This document shows positions 11,638 through 21,360 of a stretch of 64,000 bases of DNA, one piece after another (positions within the stretch are counted from its first letter, which is position 1; each line of letters starts with the position of its first letter). The notes below the pieces were generated by a model. It saw nothing but the letters and a program-made list of their open reading frames with translations. It was not told where the DNA came from and did no database searches. The DNA is from Phaeobacter sp. 22II1-1F12B (GTDB taxonomy: Bacteria; Pseudomonadota; Alphaproteobacteria; Rhodobacterales; Rhodobacteraceae), in NCBI RefSeq assembly GCF_002210165.1, contig NZ_AQQP01000010.1, positions 169,153 to 233,152 of the forward strand, read 5' to 3'. A program made the position numbers and the translations under genes.

Positions 11638-12471
11638 CTAGCGGCAATAGGCACCGCCGCGATGATTTGCCATATCGAGGTGAAAATGGTCCTGATGGAA
11701 CCGGTCGGATCGCGGCCCCAGCACCGTTTTGAACGTCCCACACGCCGCACGGTGAGACGTGTTGAGAGGCCCCTTGCCCGTCCAGTCCTCGATTACGGTG
11801 ACGACTTCCCCGCTTTGCATGACAAAGCCGGAAATGTCGATGGCATTCCCTCGCCCATGTTCTGAGATCTTGGCACCGCGTTGGTTGTTTCTTGGACGGC
11901 AGGCATAATGCGCCGCGACGCGCAGTTCAACAACCGGCCCCTTGTCGGCAAATGCGGGCTGCACGCCTTTGTCGACCCAGTTCTTGAGCGCACTGGCAGT
12001 TCTGCAATTGATCAAAGCGGCCTGGCTAAGCTTGACGCCGGATACGGAACGCAGACGGACCGCATCCTTGACGCCGCAGCCCTTGATCCTGCCAGGAACG
12101 CGGCCGACATCATCGCCCTGAAGCTCGATATCTCCGCAAACCGCGCCCTGACGTCGCAATCTCCGCTGGGCCATCGCCTTTTGCTCGACCCTGAGTGGCC
12201 TCGCCCATGGCCGCATTGATTGCGTCGGGCTGACGAACGCAACGCGTTCGGACAGATCGATCATTTCCTGTTCCTGCTCCGAGAGAGGCCGGACCGGCGG
12301 CCTCATGCGCACGACCTCGGATATGCCGGCATCGGTGTCGACCAGCACAGTCGGACCGGCAGGCTTTGCGCGTTCAGTCCGCGCAACGGGACGAAGAGAC
12401 GTATCGGGTGTATCTGCCAGCACCGGCAGAGAGATGCTGGCAATCAGCAGAATGCCAGCGAGCCGCCTCAT
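11638..12471 (-). CDS. Extensin-like C-terminal domain protein, secreted
   Basis: The 277-residue protein has an N-terminal signal peptide ([21 protein letters not shown], cleavage probably after LAD). A low-complexity linker follows to about residue 100, then an extensin-like domain (Pfam PF06904 type) from about residue 105 to the end. That domain has paired cysteines and the pattern HGRGNAIDISGF near residue 205 and FHQDHFHLDM near 260, resembling LAS-type zinc peptidases. A cell-wall role is possible but not shown. Its start overlaps the stop of tyrC by 4 bases. Confidence 0.85.
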   Translation of the reverse strand: MRRLAGILLIASISLPVLADTPDTSLRPVARTERAKPAGPTVLVDTDAGISEVVRMRPPVRPLSEQEQEMIDLSERVAFVSPTQSMRPWARPLRVEQKAMAQRRLRRQGAVCGDIELQGDDVGRVPGRIKGCGVKDAVRLRSVSGVKLSQAALINCRTASALKNWVDKGVQPAFADKGPVVELRVAAHYACRPRNNQRGAKISEHGRGNAIDISGFVMQSGEVVTVIEDWTGKGPLNTSHRAACGTFKTVLGPRSDRFHQDHFHLDMANHRGGAYCR

Positions 12472-13397
12472 TTCCTTGCCTTCTGGCCGCGACCGAAATC
12501 CGGTGCGTCCGTATCCTGCCCGGCATCGATAATGCCGCGGCGTATGGCACGGGTCCGCGTGAAATAGGCATGGAGATGATCGCCATCGCCTTTCCGGATC
12601 GCCCTTTGCAGGGCAAAAAGCTCTTCGGTAAAGCGTCCGAGAATTTCGAGGGTCGCGTCGCGGTTCGTCAGGAATACATCACGCCACATGGTCGGATCGC
12701 TGGCCGCGATGCGCGTGAAATCGCGAAATCCGGCGGCCGAGTATTTCACAACTTCGCTATCCGTCACGCGTCGCAAGTCGTCGGCAACGCCAACCATTGT
12801 GTAAGCAATCAGGTGCGGCGTGTGGCTGGTTACGGCAAGGACGAGATCATGGTGATCTGCGTCCATCTCCTCGACATTCGCCCCCAGCCCTTCCCAGAAA
12901 TGGCGAAGCTTTGCCACGGTTTCCGGGGCAGTCCCTTCGACCGGGACAAGCAGGCACCAACGGTTGTCAAACAGTTCGGCAAAACCAGATTCGGGCCCCG
13001 AATGTTCAGTGCCCGCAAGCGGATGCGCCGGCACAAAGGCCACATTCTCTGGCAGGTGGGGCAGCACATTGCTGATTACGTCGCGTTTTACCGAACCGAC
13101 ATCCGATACCGTGCAACCCGGTTTAAGGTGTTCCGATATCTCCTCGGTCACCTGCCCCATGACGCCGACCGGGACGCAGAGGATGACAAGGTCCGCATCC
13201 TGCACCGCTTCGACCGCCGTATCGCAGACCCTGTCGCATAGACCGATCCGCTTGGCAGTATCCCGGGTTTCCTGCGACCGGGCATATCCGGTCACTTCAC
13301 CGGCGAGTCCGGGGTGACGCTTGATCGCCCAGTAGATCGACGATGCGATCAGTCCCAGCCCGATCAGCGCGACGCGTTCGTAAACAGGCCCCGTCAC
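12468..13397 (-). CDS. tyrC: Prephenate/arogenate dehydrogenase
   Basis: The enzyme oxidatively decarboxylates prephenate or arogenate in tyrosine synthesis. From a GTG start at 13397 it is 309 residues with an N-terminal Rossmann motif [10 protein letters not shown] (11-20) and the catalytic-region histidine in [14 protein letters not shown] near residue 120. The GTG overlaps the TGA of hisC as GTGA, supporting coupled translation. An upstream ATG would add 16 non-conserved residues. hisC-tyrC pairing is common in alphaproteobacteria. Cofactor and substrate preference cannot be read from sequence. Confidence 0.92.
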   Translation of the reverse strand: MTGPVYERVALIGLGLIASSIYWAIKRHPGLAGEVTGYARSQETRDTAKRIGLCDRVCDTAVEAVQDADLVILCVPVGVMGQVTEEISEHLKPGCTVSDVGSVKRDVISNVLPHLPENVAFVPAHPLAGTEHSGPESGFAELFDNRWCLLVPVEGTAPETVAKLRHFWEGLGANVEEMDADHHDLVLAVTSHTPHLIAYTMVGVADDLRRVTDSEVVKYSAAGFRDFTRIAASDPTMWRDVFLTNRDATLEILGRFTEELFALQRAIRKGDGDHLHAYFTRTRAIRRGIIDAGQDTDAPDFGRGQKARK

Positions 13398-14479
13398 GCC
13401 GACCGACCCTTGAATGCGCGCACCGCCGCAACCAGGCGACGACAAGCGATTTCATCGCCAACCGTCATGCGAAGCGCGTGGGGAAGCTTGTAGCCTCCGG
13501 TCTTGCGAACGATCAGACCTTCGGACTGCAAAAACGCATCGCATGCCTCGGCCTCTGCCTGATCCGAAAACCGGGCTAGGACAAAATTCGCACAGGACGT
13601 GTCGGATGCGACACCCATTTCCGCGAGAGCTTCTGCCATCCACGCGCGCATCCGGGTGTTTTCGGCGCGGCATTGGGTAACGAACGCTGCATCGCGCACC
13701 GATGCAATGGCGGCGGCAATCGCGATGTTCGACAGGTTGAAGGGCCCGCGGATACGGTTCAGCACGTCCACGATGGCTTTCGGCCCATAGCCCCAGCCGA
13801 CACGCATCCCGCCAAGCCCGTAAAGCTTCGAGAAGGTGCGCGTCATGAAGACGTTGTCGCGCGCATCGATCAGCGCTTTGCCTGCATCAAAACCTTCAAC
13901 GTATTCCGCATATGCTCCGTCGAGCACCAGCATTGCCTTTGGCGGAAGACCTTCGGCAAGGCGGGCCACTTCTGCCTCGCCTATCATCGTACCTGTCGGG
14001 TTATTCGGGTTCGCGATGAAGACCAGCCGCGTGCGATCATTGCATGCGGAGAGGATTGCGTCTACATCCGTTACCCGGTCACGCTCGGGCACTTCGACGG
14101 GCGTGGCCCCAACAGCGTGGGCGCCGATCTTGTAGAGCGCAAAACCGTGTTCCGTGTGGATGACCTCGTCTCCGGGGCCAGCATAGGCTTGGCAAAGGAA
14201 TGACAGGATTTCATCGCTGCCTACACCGCAAATGATTTTTTCGGGATCAAGCCCGTGCATTTCGCCGATGGCCTGCCGCAATTCCGAATGATCGGTCGAA
14301 GGGTAACGGTGCATCTGAAAGGCCGCGTTTTTCGCAGCCTCTATCGCATGGGGGCTTGGGCCAAAGGGGTTCTCATTCGATGAAAGCTTGATGACATTGG
14401 CTACTCCCGGGACATGTGCTGCCCCGCCTTCGTACAACGCGATATCCAATATGCCCGGTTGTGGTTCTATCTGAGCCAT
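13394..14479 (-). CDS. hisC: Histidinol-phosphate aminotransferase
   Basis: This class II PLP-dependent aminotransferase acts in histidine synthesis and, with tyrC next to it, may also transaminate aromatic precursors. It has 361 residues. The N-terminal substrate motif is [12 protein letters not shown] (26-37), and the PLP lysine is in [15 protein letters not shown] near residue 217. I chose the ATG at 14479 because GGGGA lies six bases ahead; the ATG two codons upstream overlaps that site. A second HisC-like gene is at 35743, so one may have a different role. Confidence 0.93.
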   Translation of the reverse strand: MAQIEPQPGILDIALYEGGAAHVPGVANVIKLSSNENPFGPSPHAIEAAKNAAFQMHRYPSTDHSELRQAIGEMHGLDPEKIICGVGSDEILSFLCQAYAGPGDEVIHTEHGFALYKIGAHAVGATPVEVPERDRVTDVDAILSACNDRTRLVFIANPNNPTGTMIGEAEVARLAEGLPPKAMLVLDGAYAEYVEGFDAGKALIDARDNVFMTRTFSKLYGLGGMRVGWGYGPKAIVDVLNRIRGPFNLSNIAIAAAIASVRDAAFVTQCRAENTRMRAWMAEALAEMGVASDTSCANFVLARFSDQAEAEACDAFLQSEGLIVRKTGGYKLPHALRMTVGDEIACRRLVAAVRAFKGRSA

Positions 14480-14561
14480 CGACATTCCCCAATTTTTCGA
14501 GGCGTTCTAGAACCGGCAGGGGTGCAAAGCCAGTGCAAAATGAGTCTGAGATGCCCGTGCG

Positions 14562-15656
14562 TTACAAAAATCGCGCAAGATATTCATCGGAATAGTCTAT
14601 TTCGATTTCGATCCATACCGGAAGGTGATCGGACATCTCGTAGGTCATCCAGGTTCGGTACATGCGTCTGAAATCGGCATATGGCGGCCTGCCAACTGCC
14701 GCGCGCTGTCGAAGGTTCTGGGCTTCGTAATGCGCGATATTGACGGCATCCGAGACGCGGGAAACGAGATCATTCCCGACATCGGGATGGGCAACGTCAT
14801 GGGCGGGATGAGGCCCAAATACTGCCCGACGCCAGTCAAAAGCCCCGGCACGCAAAAGTCGGGTCTTTCGCTCGGCCATGCCTTTATCTGTGAATGCGAT
14901 CTGATCGTAATGCTTGTCACCCGATAGATTAGTCGGCGGCAAACTCGGGATGACCATTTCGCTTTCGCGAAGCACCTGCATGATCGGCCCGTCGAGGCTT
15001 TCGATATTCATGTCGCCGACAAGGATGTAGACTTGGTCCTCTCTCTTTGCCTTTTCCACCAGCATACGCGTAATTGCGGTGATTTCCTGCGACCGCAATT
15101 CCCGCGCGCCAGCGCCTTGTCCGTAAATGATGTGCGCGGAGCACAGGCAGAAACGGAACCAGTCCGCCTGGAATGCCGCAAAGAAAGGTGAACGCGCGAT
15201 CTGGTTCCCGGCGACAAGATCGACGTTGTCCAATACGATCTCGCCGATCAGATGACGAAAGGTGACCTTATCCTGATTGTAGACGAACGCCATGCGTTCG
15301 TTGTTTCCACCGCGATGGGTGGAGACATCCGAAACGAAATAGGACCAATTCGGCCCCAGCAGGCGCAGCAATTTTTTCAACGGACCCAGGTCCGATTTGA
15401 CCTCTTGTATCGCGCAGATGTCGAAAGCCGCGATGATCTCGGCGAGGTAATGATAGCTTTCATCCAGCCGCGGAATTCCATCGTCGAACGCGCGGATGTT
15501 CCATGACCCGATGATCAAGGAATTGGCTCGCCTCTGATCCAAGATTGACTCTTTCAGATCGTGGCGTAAAGCGAGCAGTCGACTTGCAATCCAGGACTGC
15601 TTGTCCGGATATTGTTCGTCGGCATTGTATTTTTTCAGGTCATGGTAGAACGGCAT
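14562..15656 (-). CDS. Endonuclease/exonuclease/phosphatase (EEP) family protein
   Basis: The 364-residue protein has the EEP fold motifs: SWNIRAFDDG near residue 52-62, DICAIQEVKSD (metal-binding Glu) near 82-92, LVGDMNIESLDG near 198-209, and SDHLPVWIEIEID near the C-terminus. No signal peptide is seen. Enzymes of this fold cut nucleic acids or phosphoesters; the substrate here is unknown. I place the start at MPFYHDLKKY, 4-5 bases after GGAG, rather than 10 codons upstream. Confidence 0.82.
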   Translation of the reverse strand: MPFYHDLKKYNADEQYPDKQSWIASRLLALRHDLKESILDQRRANSLIIGSWNIRAFDDGIPRLDESYHYLAEIIAAFDICAIQEVKSDLGPLKKLLRLLGPNWSYFVSDVSTHRGGNNERMAFVYNQDKVTFRHLIGEIVLDNVDLVAGNQIARSPFFAAFQADWFRFCLCSAHIIYGQGAGARELRSQEITAITRMLVEKAKREDQVYILVGDMNIESLDGPIMQVLRESEMVIPSLPPTNLSGDKHYDQIAFTDKGMAERKTRLLRAGAFDWRRAVFGPHPAHDVAHPDVGNDLVSRVSDAVNIAHYEAQNLRQRAAVGRPPYADFRRMYRTWMTYEMSDHLPVWIEIEIDYSDEYLARFL

Positions 15657-15792
15657 CGCTCCGCAATCCGTGTGACATCTGAACACAATAACGCGGTATT
15701 AGAATGCGTCCAGCCGTGCGGTTTGGTCAGCACTTTCCACAAGGAAAAATCTGAAAGATTTGCGACAAGAAAGTTGGATTTTCTTGCCACTC

Positions 15793-15824
15793 AAAAAAAA
15801 AGCCGCGCAAAAGGCGCGGCTTTT
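15793..15824 (-). terminator. Rho-independent terminator of rpsD
   Basis: An 8-base-pair GC stem (AGCCGCGC with GCGCGGCT) and a 5-base loop are extended by A/T pairs. On the minus strand it is followed by a run of T. It lies about 20 bases past the rpsD stop. Confidence 0.88.
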
Positions 15825-15844
15825 CTGGAATATCAGGCCAGAAC

Positions 15845-16465
15845 TTAGTTCTTGGCGTAAAATTCGACGACGAGGTTCGGTTCCATCATCACCGGGTAGG
15901 GCACATCGCCCAGCGACGGGGTACGAACGAATGTCGCCGTCAGCTTGGAGGTGTCCACGTCCAGATAGTCAGGCACATCGCGCTCGGGAAGCTGAACCGC
16001 TTCGAGAACCATGGCAAGTTGCTTGGAGCGATCGCGGACTTCGATCACGTCGCCCTCTTTGACGCGGTAGGACGGAATGTTGACCTTTTGGCCGTTCACA
16101 CGGACATGGCCGTGGTTCACGAACTGGCGCGCGGCAAAAACGGTCGGCACGAACTTGGCGCGGTAGACAATCGCATCGAGACGGCGTTCGAGCAGACCGA
16201 TAAGGTTTTCACCGGTGTCGCCTTTTACGCGTTCTGCTTCGGCGTAGATGCGGCGGAACTGCTTCTCGGTCAGGTCACCATAGTAGCCTTTGAGTTTCTG
16301 CTTGGCGCGCAGCTGGATACCGAAGTCCGACAGTTTGCCCTTGCGGCGCTGACCATGCTGACCCGGGCCATATTCGCGACGGTTAACTGGCGACTTGGGA
16401 CGGCCCCAGATGTTTTCGCCCATGCGGCGATCAATTTTGTACTTGGCAGACGTGCGTTTTGTCAC
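15845..16465 (-). CDS. rpsD: 30S ribosomal protein S4
   Basis: S4 is a primary 16S rRNA-binding protein that nucleates 30S assembly. The 206-residue length and N-terminus ([20 protein letters not shown]) are standard for alphaproteobacteria. The S4 RNA-binding domain lies at about residues 95-160 ([26 protein letters not shown]). The C-terminal VEFYAKN is typical. It is monocistronic here, ending at a strong terminator, as is usual in Rhodobacterales. Confidence 0.98.
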   Translation of the reverse strand: MTKRTSAKYKIDRRMGENIWGRPKSPVNRREYGPGQHGQRRKGKLSDFGIQLRAKQKLKGYYGDLTEKQFRRIYAEAERVKGDTGENLIGLLERRLDAIVYRAKFVPTVFAARQFVNHGHVRVNGQKVNIPSYRVKEGDVIEVRDRSKQLAMVLEAVQLPERDVPDYLDVDTSKLTATFVRTPSLGDVPYPVMMEPNLVVEFYAKN

Positions 16466-16670
16466 GGCTGATCTCCTTCGGTTTGACGCTCAAAAGAGCT
16501 ATGAAGGGCGTTGTCCTTTGGTCGAAACCTGACAGGCATTCTCTTGCGAGAGCCACCAACACCAATGAGAGGGCGCTTATAGACATGAAGATCAGCGTGT
16601 CAACGCGGAAATCTTCGAAAGAAGGGATTTACCGCAATCCGCGGAGTGCATTCAGTGATGCTCACTGCCA

Positions 16671-17723
16671 TCAGGCAGCAGCGTGTCGCAAAATAGCGGT
16701 TTCCGAACCTGTCAGGCGCCGCCGCGCGCTTGCTCCGTAAAATCCGGCCGCGATTTCCATACTTGGCATACACGCGAAAAGTGACTGCTTCTGCGAATGG
16801 TCCAAAGCTTCCAGATCCGCTGCGTCCGGGAAAAAGCTTTCGGTCTCCATTCCGTTAGCCCAGATGACCTCGTGCCGCGGCAGAAGCAGATGAAAATACG
16901 TGACTTGATCACGGAGTGGTTCCCGGCGGACCAAACGACCGTCCACCAAGGAGTCTGCGGAGACCAAAAGCTCAGGCTCGTTGAACAAGGTTTGCGCGGC
17001 GCTCCCACTCTGCAATATGTGGTGCTCGGGCGAAACGACCAGATCCTGAAATGGCCCGCTTGGCCCGAAAGCCTCCCGCTTTATTCGGATGGGACGCAAA
17101 GCAGGGTTCAAGGCGAGCCGCGTTGCTGACAGCCGGCGCGATCCCAACCATAATAGCTCTTGTAGACCGCTATCTTTGGTTTGAACCTTATCGCCCGGGC
17201 GCAGATATTCGACCCGCTGCAACCCCCGCTCGGTGAGGATCAGCGTACCCGGCGTAAAACAGATCAAGCCTGTATTTTGTCTGCCTCTATTTATTAGCTG
17301 AGGTTTCCAAGAGGATCGGGCTATCCAAAGTTGCCTGTCTCGAGGCGGCAGCTTGTCCTCGAACAGCAAGAAGTTTCGGCTTTGGTCATCGCTCTCAATG
17401 ACCTGAACTTCGTAGCTTTGCCGCCCGTCTGTCACTGTAAAACCTGGGCCCGATCGATCTGCCTCGCCTTCCTTGGCACATCCATCGACCAACTTGATAC
17501 CGAATTGCCGAGAAATCTTGTGGGCCGCTCTTTTTCGCAACGCCCTTTCACCGATAGCTTCGTCGAGCAGCAGAACACTTGTCGGGCCGTCAACGCGCAA
17601 CGCTTCTCCACGCCATTGCCACCCTGCACCGATGTGCAAAGCCAACGCCGGAGCGTTAGGGACGCCATCTATCTCGGTCTGCGCCCATGAAATGACGTAC
17701 AAGCCGCGAAAGCCCGTATTCAT
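16671..17723 (-). CDS. Hint (Hedgehog/intein) domain protein
   Basis: The 350-residue protein has a Hint module at about residues 154-300. It starts at the conserved cysteine in CFTPGTLILTERGLQRVEYLRPGD and includes PIRIKREAFGP and the VSPEHHIL motif. Such proteins are frequent in Rhodobacterales, where the Hint part sits at the end of secreted or phage-like proteins. Here the N-terminal 150 residues look unrelated to known domains. Self-cleavage is possible but the terminal Asn expected of true inteins is not apparent. The C-terminus (SARRRLTGSETAILRHAAA) is alanine-rich. Confidence 0.8.
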   Translation of the reverse strand: MNTGFRGLYVISWAQTEIDGVPNAPALALHIGAGWQWRGEALRVDGPTSVLLLDEAIGERALRKRAAHKISRQFGIKLVDGCAKEGEADRSGPGFTVTDGRQSYEVQVIESDDQSRNFLLFEDKLPPRDRQLWIARSSWKPQLINRGRQNTGLICFTPGTLILTERGLQRVEYLRPGDKVQTKDSGLQELLWLGSRRLSATRLALNPALRPIRIKREAFGPSGPFQDLVVSPEHHILQSGSAAQTLFNEPELLVSADSLVDGRLVRREPLRDQVTYFHLLLPRHEVIWANGMETESFFPDAADLEALDHSQKQSLFACMPSMEIAAGFYGASARRRLTGSETAILRHAAA

Positions 17724-17814
17724 AGCCTAATCCAGCACTGCTCTTCTTTTTCAGTGATTCTAACAGCAGCGGGACCGCCGGGAAAGGATGTTATATCGGG
17801 ACGCGGATACCGAC

Positions 17815-18789
17815 CTAGAACTCGAACTTCAGACGAACCGATCCGACCAGTTGCCCTTCGGGCTGGTTCTCGAATTCTTCGGAGAGATATGTCAGGCCAT
17901 AAAACACTGAACTCGTCGCGCCCTGCCAGTTGACTCCGGCACGAAGCCGATACCTGTTGTTCTTCAGATCGACGCCGATGTTGTCCGGCAGGTAAACGCT
18001 GTCTTCCACGTAGGCGACGTCGCCACCGATAATAAAATTCCAACGGGGTTCTTCATTGAAAAGAACGCGGTATCGCTGCCCGGTCACGGATTCTCGAACA
18101 AGCAATTCGCCGCCCCCGCCGCCAAAGGTCAGATCGGCACCGATACGAACGAGGGTTTCATCCCCTGCCCGCACCTCTGCAAAGGGGCGCAGGTTCGAAT
18201 TTTCGAGCTGTATGTCCTGCCCGAATTCAGCAACAAAAGTCGGGCGGATCGTGTTGCCGATCTGGTTGGCTAGGATGCCGGCTGCCGGCAAATCCGCTCC
18301 AACCAGTTCATGAAGTTCCCGCTGGAACGAAGACAACCCGGTCTGGTCGCCGATCACTACGATGTCCGCGCCCATCGACACTTCCAGTCCGCGCCATTGC
18401 GCATGGCTGTGGAGGCCAAGGCTGATAGCGGTCGCATATCTGCGATCCGAGGGAACATATCTTGTCAGACGCGACGGCGTAATGATCTGCCCCTGCAGCC
18501 GCAATTCCAGCAGCTCGCCAAGCCTGTCCGGCAGCGTGCCGTTCCAATGATAGCCCCAGACGCGCGAACTGGTCAGTGACCCCGTGCGCCACCGGTCCTT
18601 CTTGTCGCCAAAAAGGTCGTTTGTGAACAAACGTCCATAGCCAAGATATCGCCGCCCGACTGGCAGTTCAGGCTGTGCATAGCTTCCCTCGGAAAGTTGG
18701 GAAGATCCGGTTTCAGCCGTTGCAGCCTTTGGAAAGATCAGTTCGCAAGCCAAGGTGGCGGCAAGGAGAAACGTTGAAACAGCCTTCAT
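17815..18789 (-). CDS. LpxR-like outer membrane lipid A deacylase (DUF2219)
   Basis: The 324-residue protein has a signal peptide (hydrophobic to about residue 25, ATAETG) and then amphipathic strands ending in phenylalanine (VRLKFEF), as in an outer membrane beta-barrel. The region FTNDLFGDKKDRWRTGS near residues 55-71 matches the N-terminal motif of the LpxR/DUF2219 family. LpxR removes the 3'-acyloxyacyl group from lipid A in some enterobacteria; that activity is inferred here from family only. Confidence 0.8.
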   Translation of the reverse strand: MKAVSTFLLAATLACELIFPKAATAETGSSQLSEGSYAQPELPVGRRYLGYGRLFTNDLFGDKKDRWRTGSLTSSRVWGYHWNGTLPDRLGELLELRLQGQIITPSRLTRYVPSDRRYATAISLGLHSHAQWRGLEVSMGADIVVIGDQTGLSSFQRELHELVGADLPAAGILANQIGNTIRPTFVAEFGQDIQLENSNLRPFAEVRAGDETLVRIGADLTFGGGGGELLVRESVTGQRYRVLFNEEPRWNFIIGGDVAYVEDSVYLPDNIGVDLKNNRYRLRAGVNWQGATSSVFYGLTYLSEEFENQPEGQLVGSVRLKFEF

Positions 18790-19045
18790 ATTGGGACCTT
18801 TGGCAGTAAAGAGCGCATGCTTATCGATCCGCTTTTATGTGCGCCTCAAGTCCGGAACCACCCTTTGCGAAACCAATGGTAAAATTTGTTGCGGAATGAG
18901 CCATCTAAGAAACAATCCGCAGAAAATTCGAGCTAATCGTGGTCCTTGCAGGCGACATAGCTACCGGTTTCAAGCCAACCTGTTAGCCAGCGCCCTGCTC
19001 GCCCCAAAGGTGAGATCGGCCCACCTGTTACTATCGACATTGAAG

Positions 19046-19132
19046 TGGTGCGGGCGGTGGGACTCGAACCCACACGGGCACAAGGCCCAACAGATTTTAA
19101 GTCTGGTATGTCTACCATTCCATCACGCCCGC
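19046..19132 (-). tRNA. tRNA-Leu (anticodon UAA)
   Basis: The minus strand folds as a class II tRNA. The acceptor is GCGGGCG with CGCCCGC, and the anticodon stem-loop is CAGACTTAAAATCTG with anticodon TAA. A long variable arm and the T-loop GGTTCGAGTCC follow, and CCA is encoded at the 3' end. The length of 87 bases including CCA fits tRNA-Leu. Confidence 0.96.
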
Positions 19133-19300
19133 AGCCGTGGTCTGGCCTTGTTATCAACCCCCCAGATTTACGGCAAGTAAATGTCCGACCGCGCAAGGCG
19201 ATTTCCCTGAGTTTCAAGTTCGCGCCAGGAGAGCTTGTTACTGAAAGCTTCGCTTAGATGGCGCTTGACCCGGTTTGCATTTCGTCTCAGCGTGGCAGGC

Positions 19301-20044
19301 ATGTTTCCCATCCGTGACCATAATCCGTCGGGGCGAACGCCCTATGTTACCTATGCGCTCCTTGCGGCCAACCTATTCGTATTTCTTGCCTTTCTGGGCA
19401 TCCAGACAGACGAGAGCGCGATTTGGGAATTCTACGGCAACTGGGCAATCATTCCCGCCCGGGTCTCGTCCGGCGAAGGTTATCTGACATTGGTCAGCTC
19501 ACTATTTCTCCACGCCGGTTTCATGCACCTTGCCGGGAACATGCTGTTTCTGTGGATATTTGGCGATAACCTAGAGGACGAGATGGGACATCTGACCTTC
19601 CTCGGCTTCTACCTCGCCTGCGGACTGGGTGCGGGGCTCATACATGTTGCCATGGGCCCGCAATCCACCGTGCCAACGGTTGGCGCGTCTGGTGCGATTG
19701 CCGGAGTGATGGGCGGCTATCTGTTGCTGTTCCCGAAGGCCAAGGTCGATATCCTCATCATATTCATCATCTTCTTCAAGATCCTGCCCGTCCCCGCGTG
19801 GCTGATGCTTGGCCTGTGGTTCGGGATGCAATTGTTCGGCAGTATCGGTTCCGATCCCGATGCAGGCGGTGTCGCTTATTGGGCGCATACAGGCGGCTTT
19901 ATCATCGGAGCCATTCTGGCATTGCCCCTGCTAATCCGTCTCGGCGGCATTGGTTTCTGGAACAGGACACACGGACATCCCCCGCATCCGCACCCGGAAT
20001 ACCGGCTTGTCAGGTCAAACATACCAAGGGTACCGCGCAAATGA
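19301..20044 (+). CDS. Rhomboid family intramembrane serine protease
   Basis: The 247-residue protein has six or so membrane helices. The catalytic serine is in TVGASGAIAG (S130) and the histidine in AHTGG (H196). The second helix carries the conserved H71/H76/N80 pattern (FLHAGFMHLAGNM). Rhomboids cut membrane-spanning substrates within the bilayer. I start at MFPIRDHNPSG, the usual N-terminus of this subfamily, rather than 22 codons upstream. Its stop overlaps the start of the GFA gene as ATGA. The C-terminal tail is His/Pro-rich. Confidence 0.93.
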   Translation: MFPIRDHNPSGRTPYVTYALLAANLFVFLAFLGIQTDESAIWEFYGNWAIIPARVSSGEGYLTLVSSLFLHAGFMHLAGNMLFLWIFGDNLEDEMGHLTFLGFYLACGLGAGLIHVAMGPQSTVPTVGASGAIAGVMGGYLLLFPKAKVDILIIFIIFFKILPVPAWLMLGLWFGMQLFGSIGSDPDAGGVAYWAHTGGFIIGAILALPLLIRLGGIGFWNRTHGHPPHPHPEYRLVRSNIPRVPRK

Positions 20045-20424
20045 GCGGTGAAGCACAGACGATACAGGCCAGTTGCCATTGCGGTGCCGTTCTGATCGAA
20101 GCCACCCTGCCCTATGGGATTGCGGCTCATAATCGCTGCGACTGCAGCTTTTGTCGCAGGCGCGGTGCGGCGGCGGTAACGGCACTTACCGATACCGTGC
20201 ATATACTGAAAGGCCAGGACAACCTGACGCTATACAGTTTTGGGACCAGGACTGCGCAGCACTGGTTCTGCAAGACTTGCGGAATCTACACACATCACCA
20301 GCGCCGGTCAGACCCTGCGGAAACGGGGATAAACTTTGGATGCATCGAGGGTATCAACCCGCGCGACTTCGAACCCATCGCATGGGTCGATGGAGTCAAT
20401 CACCCCTCGGATCGTAGCTCTTAG
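20041..20424 (+). CDS. GFA family zinc protein (glutathione-dependent formaldehyde-activating-like)
   Basis: The 127-residue protein has the GFA zinc-binding cysteines: SCHCGAV (residues 11-17), CDCSFCRRRG (33-42) and FCKTCGIY near residue 80. Gfa-family proteins were linked to S-hydroxymethylglutathione formation, but most members have no known reaction. The ATG overlaps the rhomboid stop codon (ATGA), so the pair is probably co-translated. The 3' end overlaps the convergent inositol phosphatase gene by 4 bases. Confidence 0.88.
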   Translation: MSGEAQTIQASCHCGAVLIEATLPYGIAAHNRCDCSFCRRRGAAAVTALTDTVHILKGQDNLTLYSFGTRTAQHWFCKTCGIYTHHQRRSDPAETGINFGCIEGINPRDFEPIAWVDGVNHPSDRSS

Positions 20425-21206
20425 CTACGGATCACCTTGGCAAATGAATCGAAAATGGCTTCGTTGGCGGCGATAACATTGCCGTCTTCGATCACATCGC
20501 CATCTTCATCGATGGCGTGGGCAAAGCCACCAGCCTCGCGGACGATGATCAAGCCGGCAGCGAGATCCCAAGGCTTCAGCCGCCGCTCCCAATATCCATC
20601 GTACCGGCCCGCCGCGACGTAAGCGAGATCAAGCGATGCCGCCCCCCAGCGCCGAACGCCCGCACAGGCCGGCATCAGGCGCGCAAGATCTTGCAGCGTT
20701 TCAGGCAGATCCGCCCGACCGGCAAAGGGAATACCCGTCGCAAAGATGCTTTCGATCATGCGCGACCGACCAGATACGCGCAGTCTCGTATCGTTCATCC
20801 ACGCCCCGGCGCCTTTCTCGGCAAAGAACATTTCATCCTTGGCCGCATCGAAAACCACACCGGCAACGATCTGTCCCTTGTGTTCAAGTCCGATCGAGAT
20901 CGCCCAATGGGGAAGACCGTGAAGGAAGTTCGTCGTTCCATCCAGCGGGTCAACGATCCAGCGGCGCGTCGGATCCTGCCCCTCTTCGCCGCCACCTTCT
21001 TCTCCCAGCCATCCGTAGGTCGGACGTGCGCCCATCAATTCCTGCTTGAGAATTTCCTCGGCCGCGATGTCGGCGCGGCTTACAAAATCGCCTGCCCCCT
21101 TCATCGAAACCTGGAGGTTTTCAACTTCGCGGAAGTCCTTGACCAGCGACCGTCCCGCCTTGCGCGCGGCCTTGATCATGATGTTCAGATTGGCACTGCC
21201 TACCAT
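20421..21206 (-). CDS. suhB: Inositol monophosphatase family protein
   Basis: The 261-residue protein has the Mg-binding motif WIVDPLDGTTNFLHG near residues 82-96 and the C-terminal motif WDLAAGLIIVREAGG near residues 205-220. These define IMPase/FBPase-fold phosphatases of the SuhB type. It hydrolyses inositol-1-phosphate in vitro in relatives. I use the start MVGSANLN, which matches the family N-terminus; the longer reading adds 31 unrelated residues. Confidence 0.9.
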   Translation of the reverse strand: MVGSANLNIMIKAARKAGRSLVKDFREVENLQVSMKGAGDFVSRADIAAEEILKQELMGARPTYGWLGEEGGGEEGQDPTRRWIVDPLDGTTNFLHGLPHWAISIGLEHKGQIVAGVVFDAAKDEMFFAEKGAGAWMNDTRLRVSGRSRMIESIFATGIPFAGRADLPETLQDLARLMPACAGVRRWGAASLDLAYVAAGRYDGYWERRLKPWDLAAGLIIVREAGGFAHAIDEDGDVIEDGNVIAANEAIFDSFAKVIRS

Positions 21207-21360
21207 TTTCGGATTCCTTTTGAGATCAGGGCGCGCGTATACGCGCCTGTCGCCCTCTTGCCAAGTCCCAGCTGTACCCGGGTTTGGCCCAGATCTCACC
21301 TTGCAAACTTACCGGACTACCTCCACCGTCACGCACAAAGGCAATGAGGAGGAAAACATC